A stretch of 64,000 nt of DNA from Lachnospiraceae bacterium (GCA_902363835.1 CABJBM010000013.1:1-64000), one strand, 5' to 3'. Positions 26,213 to 34,476 are shown, counted from the stretch's first letter. Translations and numbers: made by a program. Notes: generated by a model not told the origin, from the letters alone.

Positions 26213-27349
26213 TTATAATAAAGTGGTCAAAAGGTTTAAGACAATTCCCCCTGCCAAAACAGAGGCGATCTGTCCGGAAACATTGGCCCCAATGGCATGC
26301 ATCAGCAGGTGATTGGTAGGGTCTTCTTTAATGGACATTTTCTGCACGACGCGGGCTGACATGGGAAAAGCGGAAATACCGGCTGCGCCTATCATTGGAT
26401 TGATCTTGTTCTTACGGAATAAATTAATGAACTTGGCAAACAGCACTCCTCCTATGGTGTCAAAGACAAACGCAACAAGGCCAAGACCAAGGATGAGAAG
26501 GGTCTGCCAGGTTACAAAGGCTTCCGCCCTCATGCTGAAGGAAATGGTGATTCCCAGCAGCAGGGTAACCAGATTGGCAAGAATATTCTGTGCCGCATCT
26601 GATAAGCTGTGCAAAACACCGCATTCTCTTAACAGGTTTCCAAACATCAGAAACCCAACCAGAGAAACGGACTGAGGTGCAACAAATCCGGCAATCATGG
26701 TCACTACAATGGGGAACATGATCTTAAGCCTTTTGGACACTGATACGGGATTGTAAGGCATCCGGATCATGCGTTCCTTTTTGGTGGTAACCAGCCTGAT
26801 GGCAAAGGGCTGTACCAGAGGAACCAGGGCCATGTAAGAATAAGCCGCCACCGCAATCGGCCCGATGTAATTGGATTTAAGGATCTGGGATACCAGGATG
26901 GATGTAGGTCCGTCGGCAGCACCGATGATTCCTATGGAAGCTGCGTCAGAAAGATTAAATCCCAGTAAGACAGCAACAGTTATGGTTAAAAAAATACCAA
27001 ACTGAGCCGCTGCACCGAACAGCATCATAATGGGGTTGGACAAAAGAGGCCCAAAATCAATCATGGCTCCGATTCCGATAAACAGGAGAAGCGGCAGTGC
27101 TTCCGAAGCTTCAATTCCGGCTTCAAACAGCCACTGGATAATACCATGGGTTTCTCCTATGCCGGGAAGAGTCTGATCCACCACGCCGGACAAGGGCAGA
27201 TTGACCAGAATAGCTCCAAATCCCATGGGAAGGAGGAGCGAGGGCTCGTACCCCTTTTTAATAGCAAGATAGATCAGTAAAAATCCTACAAAATACATGA
27301 CTAACTGGGGAATCGTAATAGAAGTAATGCCTGACAATAAAAAATCCAT
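26213..27349 (-). CDS. oadB: Na+-translocating decarboxylase beta subunit (OadB/GcdB/MmdB family)
   Basis: Polytopic membrane protein of 378 residues that in complete complexes couples decarboxylation of a carboxybiotin to Na+ export. The signature GIIGAADGPTSILVSQ contains the conserved aspartate of the Na+ path; PLLLFIGIGAMIDFGPLL and the final GGIVLNLL are also typical. There is no carboxyltransferase (alpha) or biotin carrier gene beside it, only the 46-residue gamma-like gene. It may pair with subunits encoded elsewhere (oxaloacetate, methylmalonyl-CoA or glutaconyl-CoA). A roughly 213-base leader with its own terminator precedes it. Confidence 0.93.
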   Translation of the reverse strand: MDFLLSGITSITIPQLVMYFVGFLLIYLAIKKGYEPSLLLPMGFGAILVNLPLSGVVDQTLPGIGETHGIIQWLFEAGIEASEALPLLLFIGIGAMIDFGPLLSNPIMMLFGAAAQFGIFLTITVAVLLGFNLSDAASIGIIGAADGPTSILVSQILKSNYIGPIAVAAYSYMALVPLVQPFAIRLVTTKKERMIRMPYNPVSVSKRLKIMFPIVVTMIAGFVAPQSVSLVGFLMFGNLLRECGVLHSLSDAAQNILANLVTLLLGITISFSMRAEAFVTWQTLLILGLGLVAFVFDTIGGVLFAKFINLFRKNKINPMIGAAGISAFPMSARVVQKMSIKEDPTNHLLMHAIGANVSGQIASVLAGGIVLNLLTTLL

Positions 27350-27410
27350 TTTTTATCTCCCTTCACATCTGCGCTCTTTTCCTGCCGGTAATAATCATCC
27401 TGGACAACCG

Positions 27411-27457
27411 AAAAAGACAAGTCCCGCTCCTAAATCAGGACACAGGTCTTGTCTTTT
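27411..27457 (-). terminator. Terminator in the oadB leader
   Basis: AAAAGACAAG and CTTGTCTTTT form a 10-pair stem enclosing a smaller TCCT/AGGA hairpin; on the minus strand TTTTT follows. It sits about 62 bases before the oadB start and after the promoter, so it can act as an attenuator. Upstream in the leader, CCGGAAC/GTTCTGG (27468-27487) forms another hairpin. Confidence 0.75.
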
Positions 27458-27569
27458 CAAATGAAACCAGAACCTCTTAGTTCCGGATATTGATTTCACT
27501 GCATGCCAATAAACTCAAGGCTTTTTCAGCTACCCCATGATGACTGTTCCTTTATATCTGGCTATTATT

Positions 27570-27598
27570 ACCATATCACAAGTATGTCCATAAGTCAA
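27570..27598 (-). promoter_or_regulatory. Promoter of the oadB operon
   Basis: TTGACT (27593-27598) and TATGGT (27570-27575) are 17 bases apart on the minus strand. Start of transcription would be near 27563, giving a long leader (about 213 bases). The remainder of the 27350-27666 gap is this leader. Confidence 0.55.
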
Positions 27599-27666
27599 CA
27601 TGAACAAACATTTTTATACAATCTATTAACGTTTGTAGGATACCGACAAAGCAAAAAGCGATCCGG

Positions 27667-28863
27667 TTAAGGCAGCAGCTCCTTGAGATGGGGAAATACT
27701 TTAACGCTCCTTTTTAAAATCCCTTTCATATAAGCGATTGCAGTTCCATAATTGGTAAAGGGCACCCCGGCATCTGCCGCGCATTTTCTCCGGTATTCCA
27801 TCTCCCTTTCATTTAACATGCAGCCGCCGCAGTGAATGATCAGCTTATAGGCTGACAAGTCTTCCGGAAATTCCCGCCCGGAGGAGGTTTCTATCAAAAG
27901 ATCCTTCCCGGTATGCTGCCGGAGCCAGCGGGGAAGCTTTACTGTTCCTATATCATCGCACTGCCTGTGGTGGGTGCAGCCTTCGGAAATCAGGATCCTG
28001 TCTCCATCCTTTAAATCCCCTATGGCTGCCACTCCCTTTACGGCATCCTCTAAAAAGCCCTTATACCTGGCCATAAGAATGGAAAATGAGGTGAGAAGGA
28101 TCTCTTCCGGCGTATCCTTACTTACCTGTTCAAAGGCCTGGCTGTCCGTAATCACAAGAGCCGGCCTGGTTCCCAGCCTTTCCAAGGTTTCCTTTAATTC
28201 CGTTTCTCGGACAACCACTGATATGGCTCCCGCCTCTAAAATATCCCGGATCGCCTGCTGCTGGGGCAGGATAAGACGTCCTTTTGGCGCAGCCTTATCA
28301 ATGGGGATCACTAAAACCACCAGATCATATGGATTCAGCAAATCTCCTACAATCCTCATTTTTGTATCCCCGGTGTTTACAAGGGTCCCGATCTTTTCCT
28401 TTAGCTCATGGATGAACAGGTCTTCTGATGCGCTGACAGAAAGTCCGTCCTCATAGTTCATTGGCCCGGTTAAGTCGCATTTGTTATAAGCCACCACATA
28501 AGGGATCTTCTTTTCCTTAAACAAAAGAATCAGTTCTTCATCGGTTTTTGTTTTTCCGGCGGTTCCATCCACCACCAGAACCGCACAGTCCGACCTGTTT
28601 AATATCTGCTTTGTTTTCCTTACCCGCAGCTCTCCCAAAGCACCTTCATCGTCAAAGCCCGGGGTATCAATGATGACCACCGGTCCCATGGGAAGAAGCT
28701 CCATGGATTTGTATACCGGATCCGTGGTTGTCCCTTTTACCTGGGATACAACGGACAATTCCTGTCCTGTCACTGCATTGACAACGCTTGATTTTCCTGC
28801 ATTGCGGCGGCCGAAAAAGCCAATGTGCACCCGCTCAGAGGATGGTGTTTCATTCAGTCCCAT
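27667..28863 (-). CDS. hydF: [FeFe]-hydrogenase maturation GTPase HydF
   Basis: Scaffold GTPase of 398 residues on which the 2Fe subcluster of the H-cluster is built before delivery to apo-hydrogenase. GRRNAGKS (18-25) is the P-loop, with IDTPGFDDEG as G3 and NKCD as G4. The C-terminal cluster-binding part shows GCTHHRQCDDIG and IIHCGGCMLNEREM, the His and Cys ligands of the HydF [4Fe-4S] site. ATG 28863 has AGAGG 8 bases upstream; a GTG three codons earlier is less likely. It lies 33 bases after hydG. Confidence 0.96.
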   Translation of the reverse strand: MGLNETPSSERVHIGFFGRRNAGKSSVVNAVTGQELSVVSQVKGTTTDPVYKSMELLPMGPVVIIDTPGFDDEGALGELRVRKTKQILNRSDCAVLVVDGTAGKTKTDEELILLFKEKKIPYVVAYNKCDLTGPMNYEDGLSVSASEDLFIHELKEKIGTLVNTGDTKMRIVGDLLNPYDLVVLVIPIDKAAPKGRLILPQQQAIRDILEAGAISVVVRETELKETLERLGTRPALVITDSQAFEQVSKDTPEEILLTSFSILMARYKGFLEDAVKGVAAIGDLKDGDRILISEGCTHHRQCDDIGTVKLPRWLRQHTGKDLLIETSSGREFPEDLSAYKLIIHCGGCMLNEREMEYRRKCAADAGVPFTNYGTAIAYMKGILKRSVKVFPHLKELLP

Positions 28864-28896
28864 GATTATCACCTCTTCTACTCTTCATTTCAGCCA

Positions 28897-30312
28897 TCAG
28901 AAACGGAAATCCCTGATCCCATTTTCTATTTTCTGTAAATGGTCTTCGCAGATCATACGGACCTTTTCTTTTGGAATGTGGTTTAACTCCGATGCAATCA
29001 GTTCTTCCCCGATTCTTCTCGTATCCCGGGAAGCATAATCCATTAAATATTCTTTTAATGTCATCAGGGCATTTGGCTGGCAGCAGTTCTGGATCTGCCC
29101 GCTTTTACAAAGGCTCATAAACCGGTCTCCGGTACGCCCTTCCCTGTAACAGGCCGTACAGAAGGAAGGAATATAACCCATATCCATAAGCCAGTGAACC
29201 ACCTCATCAAGGGAACGCTGATCTGATACGTCAAACTGCTCCGTGTCCGTAGGGCGGACTTCCTCCTGGTAGCCGCCAACGCTGGTTCTGGAACCGCCGC
29301 TGATCTGGGACACGCCCAGGCGGATCACCTTTTCTCTTACTTCCTGGCTCTCCCTGGTGGAAACAATCATTCCCGTATAAGGGACTGAAATCCGGATCAG
29401 GGCGCAGAGCTTTGCAAATATTTCATCATCAATCCCATTGTCAAAAGCATTGGGATCAATGTCATCGGCTTTCTTGATTCTGGGAACACTGATGGTATGA
29501 GGTCCTACCCCATGGACCGCCTCCAAATGCTCCGCATGCATTAAGAGTCCTGCAAATTCGTACTGGTACAGCTCCAATCCAAAGAGAACACCCAGGCCTA
29601 CGTCGTCAATGCCGCCTTCCATTGCCCTGTCCATTGCCTCGGTGTGGTAGGCATAGTCGTGCTTTGGGCCTGTTGGATGGAGCTTTTCATAGCTTTCCTT
29701 GTGATAGGTCTCCTGAAAGAGAATATACGTTCCGATCTCCGCCTCTTTCAGCTTCCTGTAATTTTCTACCGTTGTTGCGGCAATGTTTATATTGACCCGG
29801 CGGATGGCGCCGTTCTTGTGCTTGATGGAATATATGGTTTTGATGCAATCCAGAATGTATTCAATGGGATTGTTCACAGGATCCTCTCCTGCTTCAATGG
29901 CAAGCCGCTTATGCCCCATATCCTGAAGGGCAATGACTTCTTTTTCCACCTCTTCCATGGTCAGCTTTTTCCTGGCAATGTGCTTGTTTTTTAAGTGGTA
30001 TGGACAGTAGGTACAGCCGTTCACACAATAGTTGGAAAGGTAAAGAGGTGCAAACATGACGATGCGGCTTCCGTAGAAATCCTTTTTGATCTGTTCTGCC
30101 AGATCATAGATTTCCTGTATTTTTTCCGGAATGCCGCAGGCTAAAAGAACAGATGCCTCCCGGTGGGTCAGGCCTTTTCTCAGCCTCGCTTTTTCAAGAA
30201 TCTGGCCGATCAGTTTTTCATTGTCTTTGTTTTTCTCCGCATAATCAAGAGTTTCAAGGATTTCCTCGTGGGAAATGAACTCCTCCGCTTTTAGGGATTT
30301 TGGATCATACAT
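28897..30312 (-). CDS. hydG: [FeFe]-hydrogenase maturase, radical SAM tyrosine lyase HydG
   Basis: Radical SAM enzyme of 471 residues that cleaves tyrosine to p-cresol and supplies CO and cyanide as Fe complexes for the H-cluster. The SAM cluster motif CVNGCTYC (Cys96, Cys100, Cys103) has the CX3CX2C spacing, and the C-terminal auxiliary cluster motif CTACYREG with a later CKSGQIQNCC is HydG-specific, separating it from ThiH. ATG 30312 has AAAGGAAG upstream. hydF follows; hydE is not in this window. Confidence 0.97.
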   Translation of the reverse strand: MYDPKSLKAEEFISHEEILETLDYAEKNKDNEKLIGQILEKARLRKGLTHREASVLLACGIPEKIQEIYDLAEQIKKDFYGSRIVMFAPLYLSNYCVNGCTYCPYHLKNKHIARKKLTMEEVEKEVIALQDMGHKRLAIEAGEDPVNNPIEYILDCIKTIYSIKHKNGAIRRVNINIAATTVENYRKLKEAEIGTYILFQETYHKESYEKLHPTGPKHDYAYHTEAMDRAMEGGIDDVGLGVLFGLELYQYEFAGLLMHAEHLEAVHGVGPHTISVPRIKKADDIDPNAFDNGIDDEIFAKLCALIRISVPYTGMIVSTRESQEVREKVIRLGVSQISGGSRTSVGGYQEEVRPTDTEQFDVSDQRSLDEVVHWLMDMGYIPSFCTACYREGRTGDRFMSLCKSGQIQNCCQPNALMTLKEYLMDYASRDTRRIGEELIASELNHIPKEKVRMICEDHLQKIENGIRDFRF

Positions 30313-30396
30313 AGTAATTCTTCCTTTCTTTAGGGTCAGCATTTGCTTTTCCGTCAGTTTTATTTTTATAAGGTTTTGCCTTTTAAAACAGCTTTG

Positions 30397-30648
30397 TTAT
30401 GCCTGTTTTCCCTGATAGGCTGTTTTGGAACTGATCCCCTTTAATTTTCCGATCTTCCCGGTAAGGGCGGAAATAATGCTCTGGGGCGCATCCACTGCAA
30501 TACTGATGATACTCACCTGTTTTTTAGGGTAAGGGATTCCCATGCGGCCAATGATGTGCTGCCGGTACTCGTGAAGGATATCATTGAGTAATTCCACGGA
30601 TTCCTCCTCTTCTACCACAATGCCGATTACTGCAATTCTGGTTTCCAT
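30397..30648 (-). CDS. TM1266-family iron-only hydrogenase system regulator
   Basis: Protein of 83 residues with an ACT/NikR-C-like fold predicted from the family. It begins METRIAVIGIVVEE and contains YRQHIIGRMGIPYPKKQVSIISIAVDAP (landmark ends only), characteristic of the putative regulators found beside hydG/hydE/hydF. Three ATG codons stand in a row; the third (30648) has the best spacing (7 bases) from GGAGG. It is first in the operon, behind a leader with an intrinsic terminator. Its biochemical role is not established. Confidence 0.88.
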   Translation of the reverse strand: METRIAVIGIVVEEEESVELLNDILHEYRQHIIGRMGIPYPKKQVSIISIAVDAPQSIISALTGKIGKLKGISSKTAYQGKQA

Positions 30649-30700
30649 CATCATTCCTCCATCTTTCTTTTTCTTCCTTCTGAATTCCGCTTCATAACGC

Positions 30701-30725
30701 AGAAAACCGCGCCATAAAGGCGCGG
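30701..30725 (-). terminator. GC-rich terminator upstream of the hydrogenase-maturation operon
   Basis: CCGCGCC, loop ATAAA, GGCGCGG forms a 7-pair GC stem, followed on the minus strand by TTTTCTG. It lies downstream of both the marR stop and the promoter at 30803-30831, so it can end the upstream operon and attenuate the TM1266-hydG-hydF transcript. Confidence 0.8.
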
Positions 30726-30802
30726 CAAAATAAACAATTTCTCAAGTGCCGAACCTTCTACCTCAAACCGGATTTTTGGTGTCAGGATGCTGCTATGTTT
30801 GT

Positions 30803-30831
30803 ATCATATCATAAGTGAGAAATTTTTTCAA
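30803..30831 (-). promoter_or_regulatory. Promoter of the TM1266-hydG-hydF operon
   Basis: TTGAAA (30826-30831) and TATGAT (30803-30808), 17 bases apart on the minus strand, begin 16 bases after the marR stop. The leader from about 30796 to 30648 would be about 149 bases and includes the GC-rich terminator. Confidence 0.65.
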
Positions 30832-30847
30832 TTTGGTTTTAATATAT

Positions 30848-31279
30848 TTAACTTCCATCCTCAATATTTTCAAGCATTTTGCCAAGTGTTGATTTAAATA
30901 CATCCAGTTCTTCAACAGAGATCCCGTTAAGCACGTCTGATTTGAATTTTTCTGCCACATCCAGCATGGCTGTTTCAATTTCTTTGCCGGCATCAGTCAG
31001 AATTAAAAACTTGCTTCTTTTGTCATCGTTGTTGCTGATGCGGTTAACCCAGCCAAAGACCTCCATCTTATCGATTAACCTGACAACGCTGGGTTCTTTT
31101 AAAGACATTTTATCGGCCAACAGCTTTTGAGTGATCATATTATTATTTTTGATATAATATAATGCAATCCATTGACTTCTTGTTATATTAAAATTATTCA
31201 GCCTCTTTTCCAAAGAATCTGCTAAATCCTTTGCACCTTTGCAAGTGATAAAGGCAATGCAATCATCTAAATTAAACAT
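30848..31279 (-). CDS. MarR-family transcriptional regulator
   Basis: Winged-helix dimer of 143 residues; QKLLADKMSLKEPSVVRLIDKMEVFGWVNR (ends as landmark) is the recognition region and DKRSKFLILTDAG the wing. Cys7 and Cys13 lie in helix 1, close to where OhrR-type peroxide sensors carry their redox cysteine. ATG 31279 has GGTGAG 4 bases upstream; an earlier ATG at 31291 lacks a ribosome site. It is the last gene of the osmC-lpdA-lplA-marR group with an extra promoter of its own. I infer that it represses this operon and responds to organic peroxides or a related thiol oxidant. Confidence 0.88.
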   Translation of the reverse strand: MFNLDDCIAFITCKGAKDLADSLEKRLNNFNITRSQWIALYYIKNNNMITQKLLADKMSLKEPSVVRLIDKMEVFGWVNRISNNDDKRSKFLILTDAGKEIETAMLDVAEKFKSDVLNGISVEELDVFKSTLGKMLENIEDGS

Positions 31280-31310
31280 AGCACTCACCATCTGATTTTT
31301 TTTATTTCAT

Positions 31311-31339
31311 ATATTAACACAAAACCATCGTGTGTACAA
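31311..31339 (-). promoter_or_regulatory. Promoter of marR
   Basis: TTGTAC (31334-31339) and TAATAT (31311-31316) are separated by 17 bases on the minus strand. A TGTTA half-site like that of the osmC palindrome overlaps the -10, compatible with autoregulation. Confidence 0.5.
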
Positions 31340-31364
31340 TGTTTTTAAAATCTTTTCTTTACTA

Positions 31365-32285
31365 TTACGTAAATTTAAGATGATTTGAGAGGTAAAGCTC
31401 TATACAGTCCCATATTGCCTGCTCATGGAAAAGTGATTTATACAGTTTCTTTTCACAGGCTTTAAAATCATACAGCTTTAAACTATCCGTGTTTATTTTT
31501 ACATTTTGAATCAGGTTATCAGCTACATTGATATACACAGATATGGTTCCAAATGGATAGTTACGTTCCAGTTCCATATCAAATTCAGGGGACTGACCAA
31601 ACAGCCAATCGTCAGAGGAGATGACTTTCTCCAGGTGCGGGTGAAAATTGCTTTTATTAATATATTCAATATTTGTACATTCAAAGGTTTCAACAAAAGC
31701 ATGAATGACTGCCTGGGGAGTTATGGTATTGTCTGTTTCCCATAGATTTATCACTCTGCTCCTTACTGACCGGATTCCTTTTGACTTTAACTTTATGTTT
31801 GACGGGGTAAGGGCATTTTCCAATTGTTCAAAATTTACATTGACCAGAACCGTACCATGGTACATGTAATTATCCCCATCCGCATAATAAGCGTGACCGG
31901 AAAATTTCCGGTTTTTGAATAACAGATCATTTCTGCCGCTAAACTCGCAGTCAATTCCAAGGCGCAGCATTGCAGCTTGTACGAGTTTGATGAAGCAGTC
32001 ATGACTTGCTGAGGATTCTTTTATAATAAAAGTAAAATTGACATTGCCTTTGTCATGGTACACTGCCCCGCCTCCGGAAAACCTGCGGACAGCTTTGATG
32101 TTATGTTCCTTTAGATAGGCAATATCACATTCAGCGTATAGGTTCTGGTTTCTTCCTATGATAACGGAAGAATCATTTTGCCATAGAAACAGGTGCATAT
32201 CTTCCTGGGAGTCTGAAAACAGCTGATGCTCTGCAGCTATATTAAAATAGGGATCAAATTCCTGGGATATTATTATTTTTTTCAT
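31365..32285 (-). CDS. lplA: Lipoate-protein ligase A
   Basis: ATP-dependent ligase of 306 residues that attaches free lipoate to a lysine of a lipoyl domain. RRFSGGGAVYHDKGNVNFTF is the lipoate-binding motif, and KFSGHAYY contains the conserved lysine of the active site. A C-terminal accessory domain (about 240-306) is present, so it should activate lipoate on its own. The start overlaps the lpdA stop (TAATG), indicating translational coupling. Its obvious target is the lipoyl domain at the N-terminus of the Lpd encoded just before it. Confidence 0.94.
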   Translation of the reverse strand: MKKIIISQEFDPYFNIAAEHQLFSDSQEDMHLFLWQNDSSVIIGRNQNLYAECDIAYLKEHNIKAVRRFSGGGAVYHDKGNVNFTFIIKESSASHDCFIKLVQAAMLRLGIDCEFSGRNDLLFKNRKFSGHAYYADGDNYMYHGTVLVNVNFEQLENALTPSNIKLKSKGIRSVRSRVINLWETDNTITPQAVIHAFVETFECTNIEYINKSNFHPHLEKVISSDDWLFGQSPEFDMELERNYPFGTISVYINVADNLIQNVKINTDSLKLYDFKACEKKLYKSLFHEQAIWDCIELYLSNHLKFT

Positions 32286-33967
32286 TATTGATGCAAGGCT
32301 CCAATTCCAAAATCCAGTGCAGCTTCATGAATGGTTTCGCTGGTAGTTGGGTGGGGAAATATGGTTTCAGATATTTCTTTCTCAGTAAATCCATTGGCAA
32401 TCCCTAAGGTTAGTGAGCTGATCAATGAAGATGCATCGGCACCGATTACTGAACCGCCTATTATTTTCCCTGTTCTCTTGTCTTTTATCAGCTTCACAAA
32501 ACCCCGCACCTCATTCATGGTCAACGCTTTTCCATTTCCGGCAAAAGAAAATTTACTTACTGCAATGTCAATGCCTTTCATTTTTGCTTCGTCCTCCCCT
32601 ACGCCGACACTTGCAATTTCAGGTGAGGTAAAAATCACATTTGGGACCGATGAATAATGCATTTCTTTCTGCTTTCCCAGTATGTTTTCCACGGCAACAA
32701 TCCCCTGGTGGGAAGCTACGTGGGCAAGCTGAATGATATTTGTCACATCACCAATTGCATAAATATGGCTGACATTTGTGCGCATGGAATGATCTACATG
32801 AATCCCTTTTCCCCTGTCATTTAACAATACGCCGCTTTTTTCAACGGATAACCCATCCAGATTAGGTTCTCTGCCAATGGCCACCAATACCTTTTCGCTT
32901 ACTACCAGGTGTTCTCCGGCCTTGTCCTCATAGGCAGTGACTGCCATTCCATCAATTGAGCTTTGAATTTTCATCACCCTTGAACCGGTATGAACGTGAA
33001 TGTTATTTTCCTCTGCAATGTCCCGGATTTCTTCTGACACATCACTGTCCACCATGGTCAGCAGCCGGTCCATAAATTCAATCACATGAACATCAACACC
33101 AAAATTTTTATATATAAACGCAAATTCCATTCCAATGACACCGCCGCCAATAATGGTTATGGATTTTGGAAGGCTGCAGTCAGCCAGGGCTGTTGTACTG
33201 TTTAACACAAAAGGCAATTCCATGCCCGGAATGGGAATCTTTGAAATCTTTGAGCCTGTTGCCACAATAATATTTTTTGCCTTTACAATATAATTTTCCC
33301 CGCCTTTTACGGTTACTGTATTTTCATCCAGGAACGATGCATGACCGGAAATTACATTGATTTCATTTTTCTTCATAAGAAAATCAATGCCGGAAACAAG
33401 CCTGGCCTTTATCTGGTCCTTACGTTCAATGACCTGTTTCATATTTACTGAAACCGGGCAATCGATCTCAATGCCAAAAACTGATGAATTCTTTACATTG
33501 TGGCAGATTTCTGCTGATTTAACAAGGGCTTTTGTGGGAATGCATCCCACATTAAGACAAGTGCCGCCTAATGCGGACTGCTCGATCAATGTTACTTTTA
33601 AGCCGCTTTTAGCTGCATAAATAGCGGCCACATATCCGCCGGGACCAGCGCCTATGATCAGTAAATCGGCAGAGACTTCCTTTGATGGTTCCTGTGATCC
33701 ACAGTCATGATCTGCCATAACATCTCCATTTGCTGTCAGAGCCTCAGCAAGTTCAAACATCTCAGCATTTGATCCAATATCCATCCCCTCTTCACATAAT
33801 ATTCTGCAAATGGTTCCATCTGATGCGGCTTTGATTTGACGGTTTCCTTTTGCCGTTTCTACCTGCGCAAGTACGTCGCCGGCCTTAACCTTATGGCCTG
33901 CTTTCACATTTATTTTACCTACTTTACCCATCTTCCCACCGGGAATTGCTGACATTTTAATGAGCAT
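32285..33967 (-). CDS. lpdA: Dihydrolipoyl dehydrogenase with N-terminal lipoyl domain
   Basis: Flavoprotein of 560 residues that oxidises dihydrolipoyl groups with NAD+ or, in reverse, reduces lipoyl groups with NADH. Residues 1-75 form a lipoyl/biotinyl domain with Lys40 in QVETAKGNRQIKA, a variant of the usual ETDKA. Residues 100-560 are a full Lpd: FAD motif GAGPGG at 106-111, redox pair Cys137/Cys142 in GGTCLNVGCIPTK, NAD motif GGGVIGME, and C-terminal HPTTSE with the active-site His-Glu. AAGGAG precedes ATG 33967. No E1 or E2 component is nearby, unlike acetoin or pyruvate dehydrogenase operons. Confidence 0.95.
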   Translation of the reverse strand: MLIKMSAIPGGKMGKVGKINVKAGHKVKAGDVLAQVETAKGNRQIKAASDGTICRILCEEGMDIGSNAEMFELAEALTANGDVMADHDCGSQEPSKEVSADLLIIGAGPGGYVAAIYAAKSGLKVTLIEQSALGGTCLNVGCIPTKALVKSAEICHNVKNSSVFGIEIDCPVSVNMKQVIERKDQIKARLVSGIDFLMKKNEINVISGHASFLDENTVTVKGGENYIVKAKNIIVATGSKISKIPIPGMELPFVLNSTTALADCSLPKSITIIGGGVIGMEFAFIYKNFGVDVHVIEFMDRLLTMVDSDVSEEIRDIAEENNIHVHTGSRVMKIQSSIDGMAVTAYEDKAGEHLVVSEKVLVAIGREPNLDGLSVEKSGVLLNDRGKGIHVDHSMRTNVSHIYAIGDVTNIIQLAHVASHQGIVAVENILGKQKEMHYSSVPNVIFTSPEIASVGVGEDEAKMKGIDIAVSKFSFAGNGKALTMNEVRGFVKLIKDKRTGKIIGGSVIGADASSLISSLTLGIANGFTEKEISETIFPHPTTSETIHEAALDFGIGALHQ

Positions 33968-33987
33968 AAACTTTCTCCTTTTCTATA

Positions 33988-34023
33988 GAAAAAGAGCCAA
34001 ATTTATAATATAGGCTCTTTTTC
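33988..34023 (-). terminator. Intercistronic terminator between osmC and lpdA
   Basis: GAAAAAGAGCC and GGCTCTTTTTC form a perfect 11-pair stem with a 14-base AT loop; on the minus strand the right side ends in TTTTTC. It sits in the 68-base gap and should make osmC transcripts more abundant than those of lpdA-lplA-marR. Confidence 0.75.
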
Positions 34024-34035
34024 TGTAAATATGAT

Positions 34036-34476
34036 TTAATCAATTGCCACGCCGGATAACACTAATTTTACACCGTTAGCCAGACAGTCACCAACAGGGC
34101 AGGTATTCTCTATAAATTTTGCAAACGCTTCAATTTTTTCTTTTGGTTCGCTTGTTTTAAAATGCATTACAAAACGAATTTCCTGAAAGCCATTTCTTAC
34201 ATCAGCCAGTCCCATAAACCCGTCCGGATCAAGATCCCCTTCCAGTTCAACATGAAATTCATCAAAAGTAATGTTATGGGCAGCCGCAAATGCCTTGGCT
34301 ACAATAGACTGGCATGCGCCCAGGGCACATAAGAGGCCCTCCACAGGATTCATTGCAGTATCTGTGCCACCTAAATCTTCCGGTTCGTCAAAAAGGATTT
34401 TAAAACCTCTTGAATTGGTTTCCACCTGTAAACCTTCAGGTAATGCTTTTGCAGTTGCTTTAAATGTAGTCAACAT
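34036..34476 (-). CDS. osmC: OsmC/Ohr-family peroxide-reducing protein
   Basis: Protein of 146 residues in the OsmC/Ohr family of thiol-dependent hydroperoxide reductases. The reactive cysteine is likely Cys55 in LCALGACQSIV and the resolving cysteine Cys126 in NTCPVGDC; both lie where the family has them. Known Ohr/OsmC proteins are re-reduced by dihydrolipoyl groups supplied by Lpd, and here osmC is in an operon with lpdA and lplA. Ribosome site GGAGAAGGAGATGG is upstream of ATG 34476. Confidence 0.92.
   Translation of the reverse strand: MLTTFKATAKALPEGLQVETNSRGFKILFDEPEDLGGTDTAMNPVEGLLCALGACQSIVAKAFAAAHNITFDEFHVELEGDLDPDGFMGLADVRNGFQEIRFVMHFKTSEPKEKIEAFAKFIENTCPVGDCLANGVKLVLSGVAID

Noticed and set aside
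27420..27600. T-box leader before oadB
   Set aside because: No AGGGTGG-type antiterminator bulge or specifier-loop pattern was found; the neighbouring gene is not an amino acid gene.
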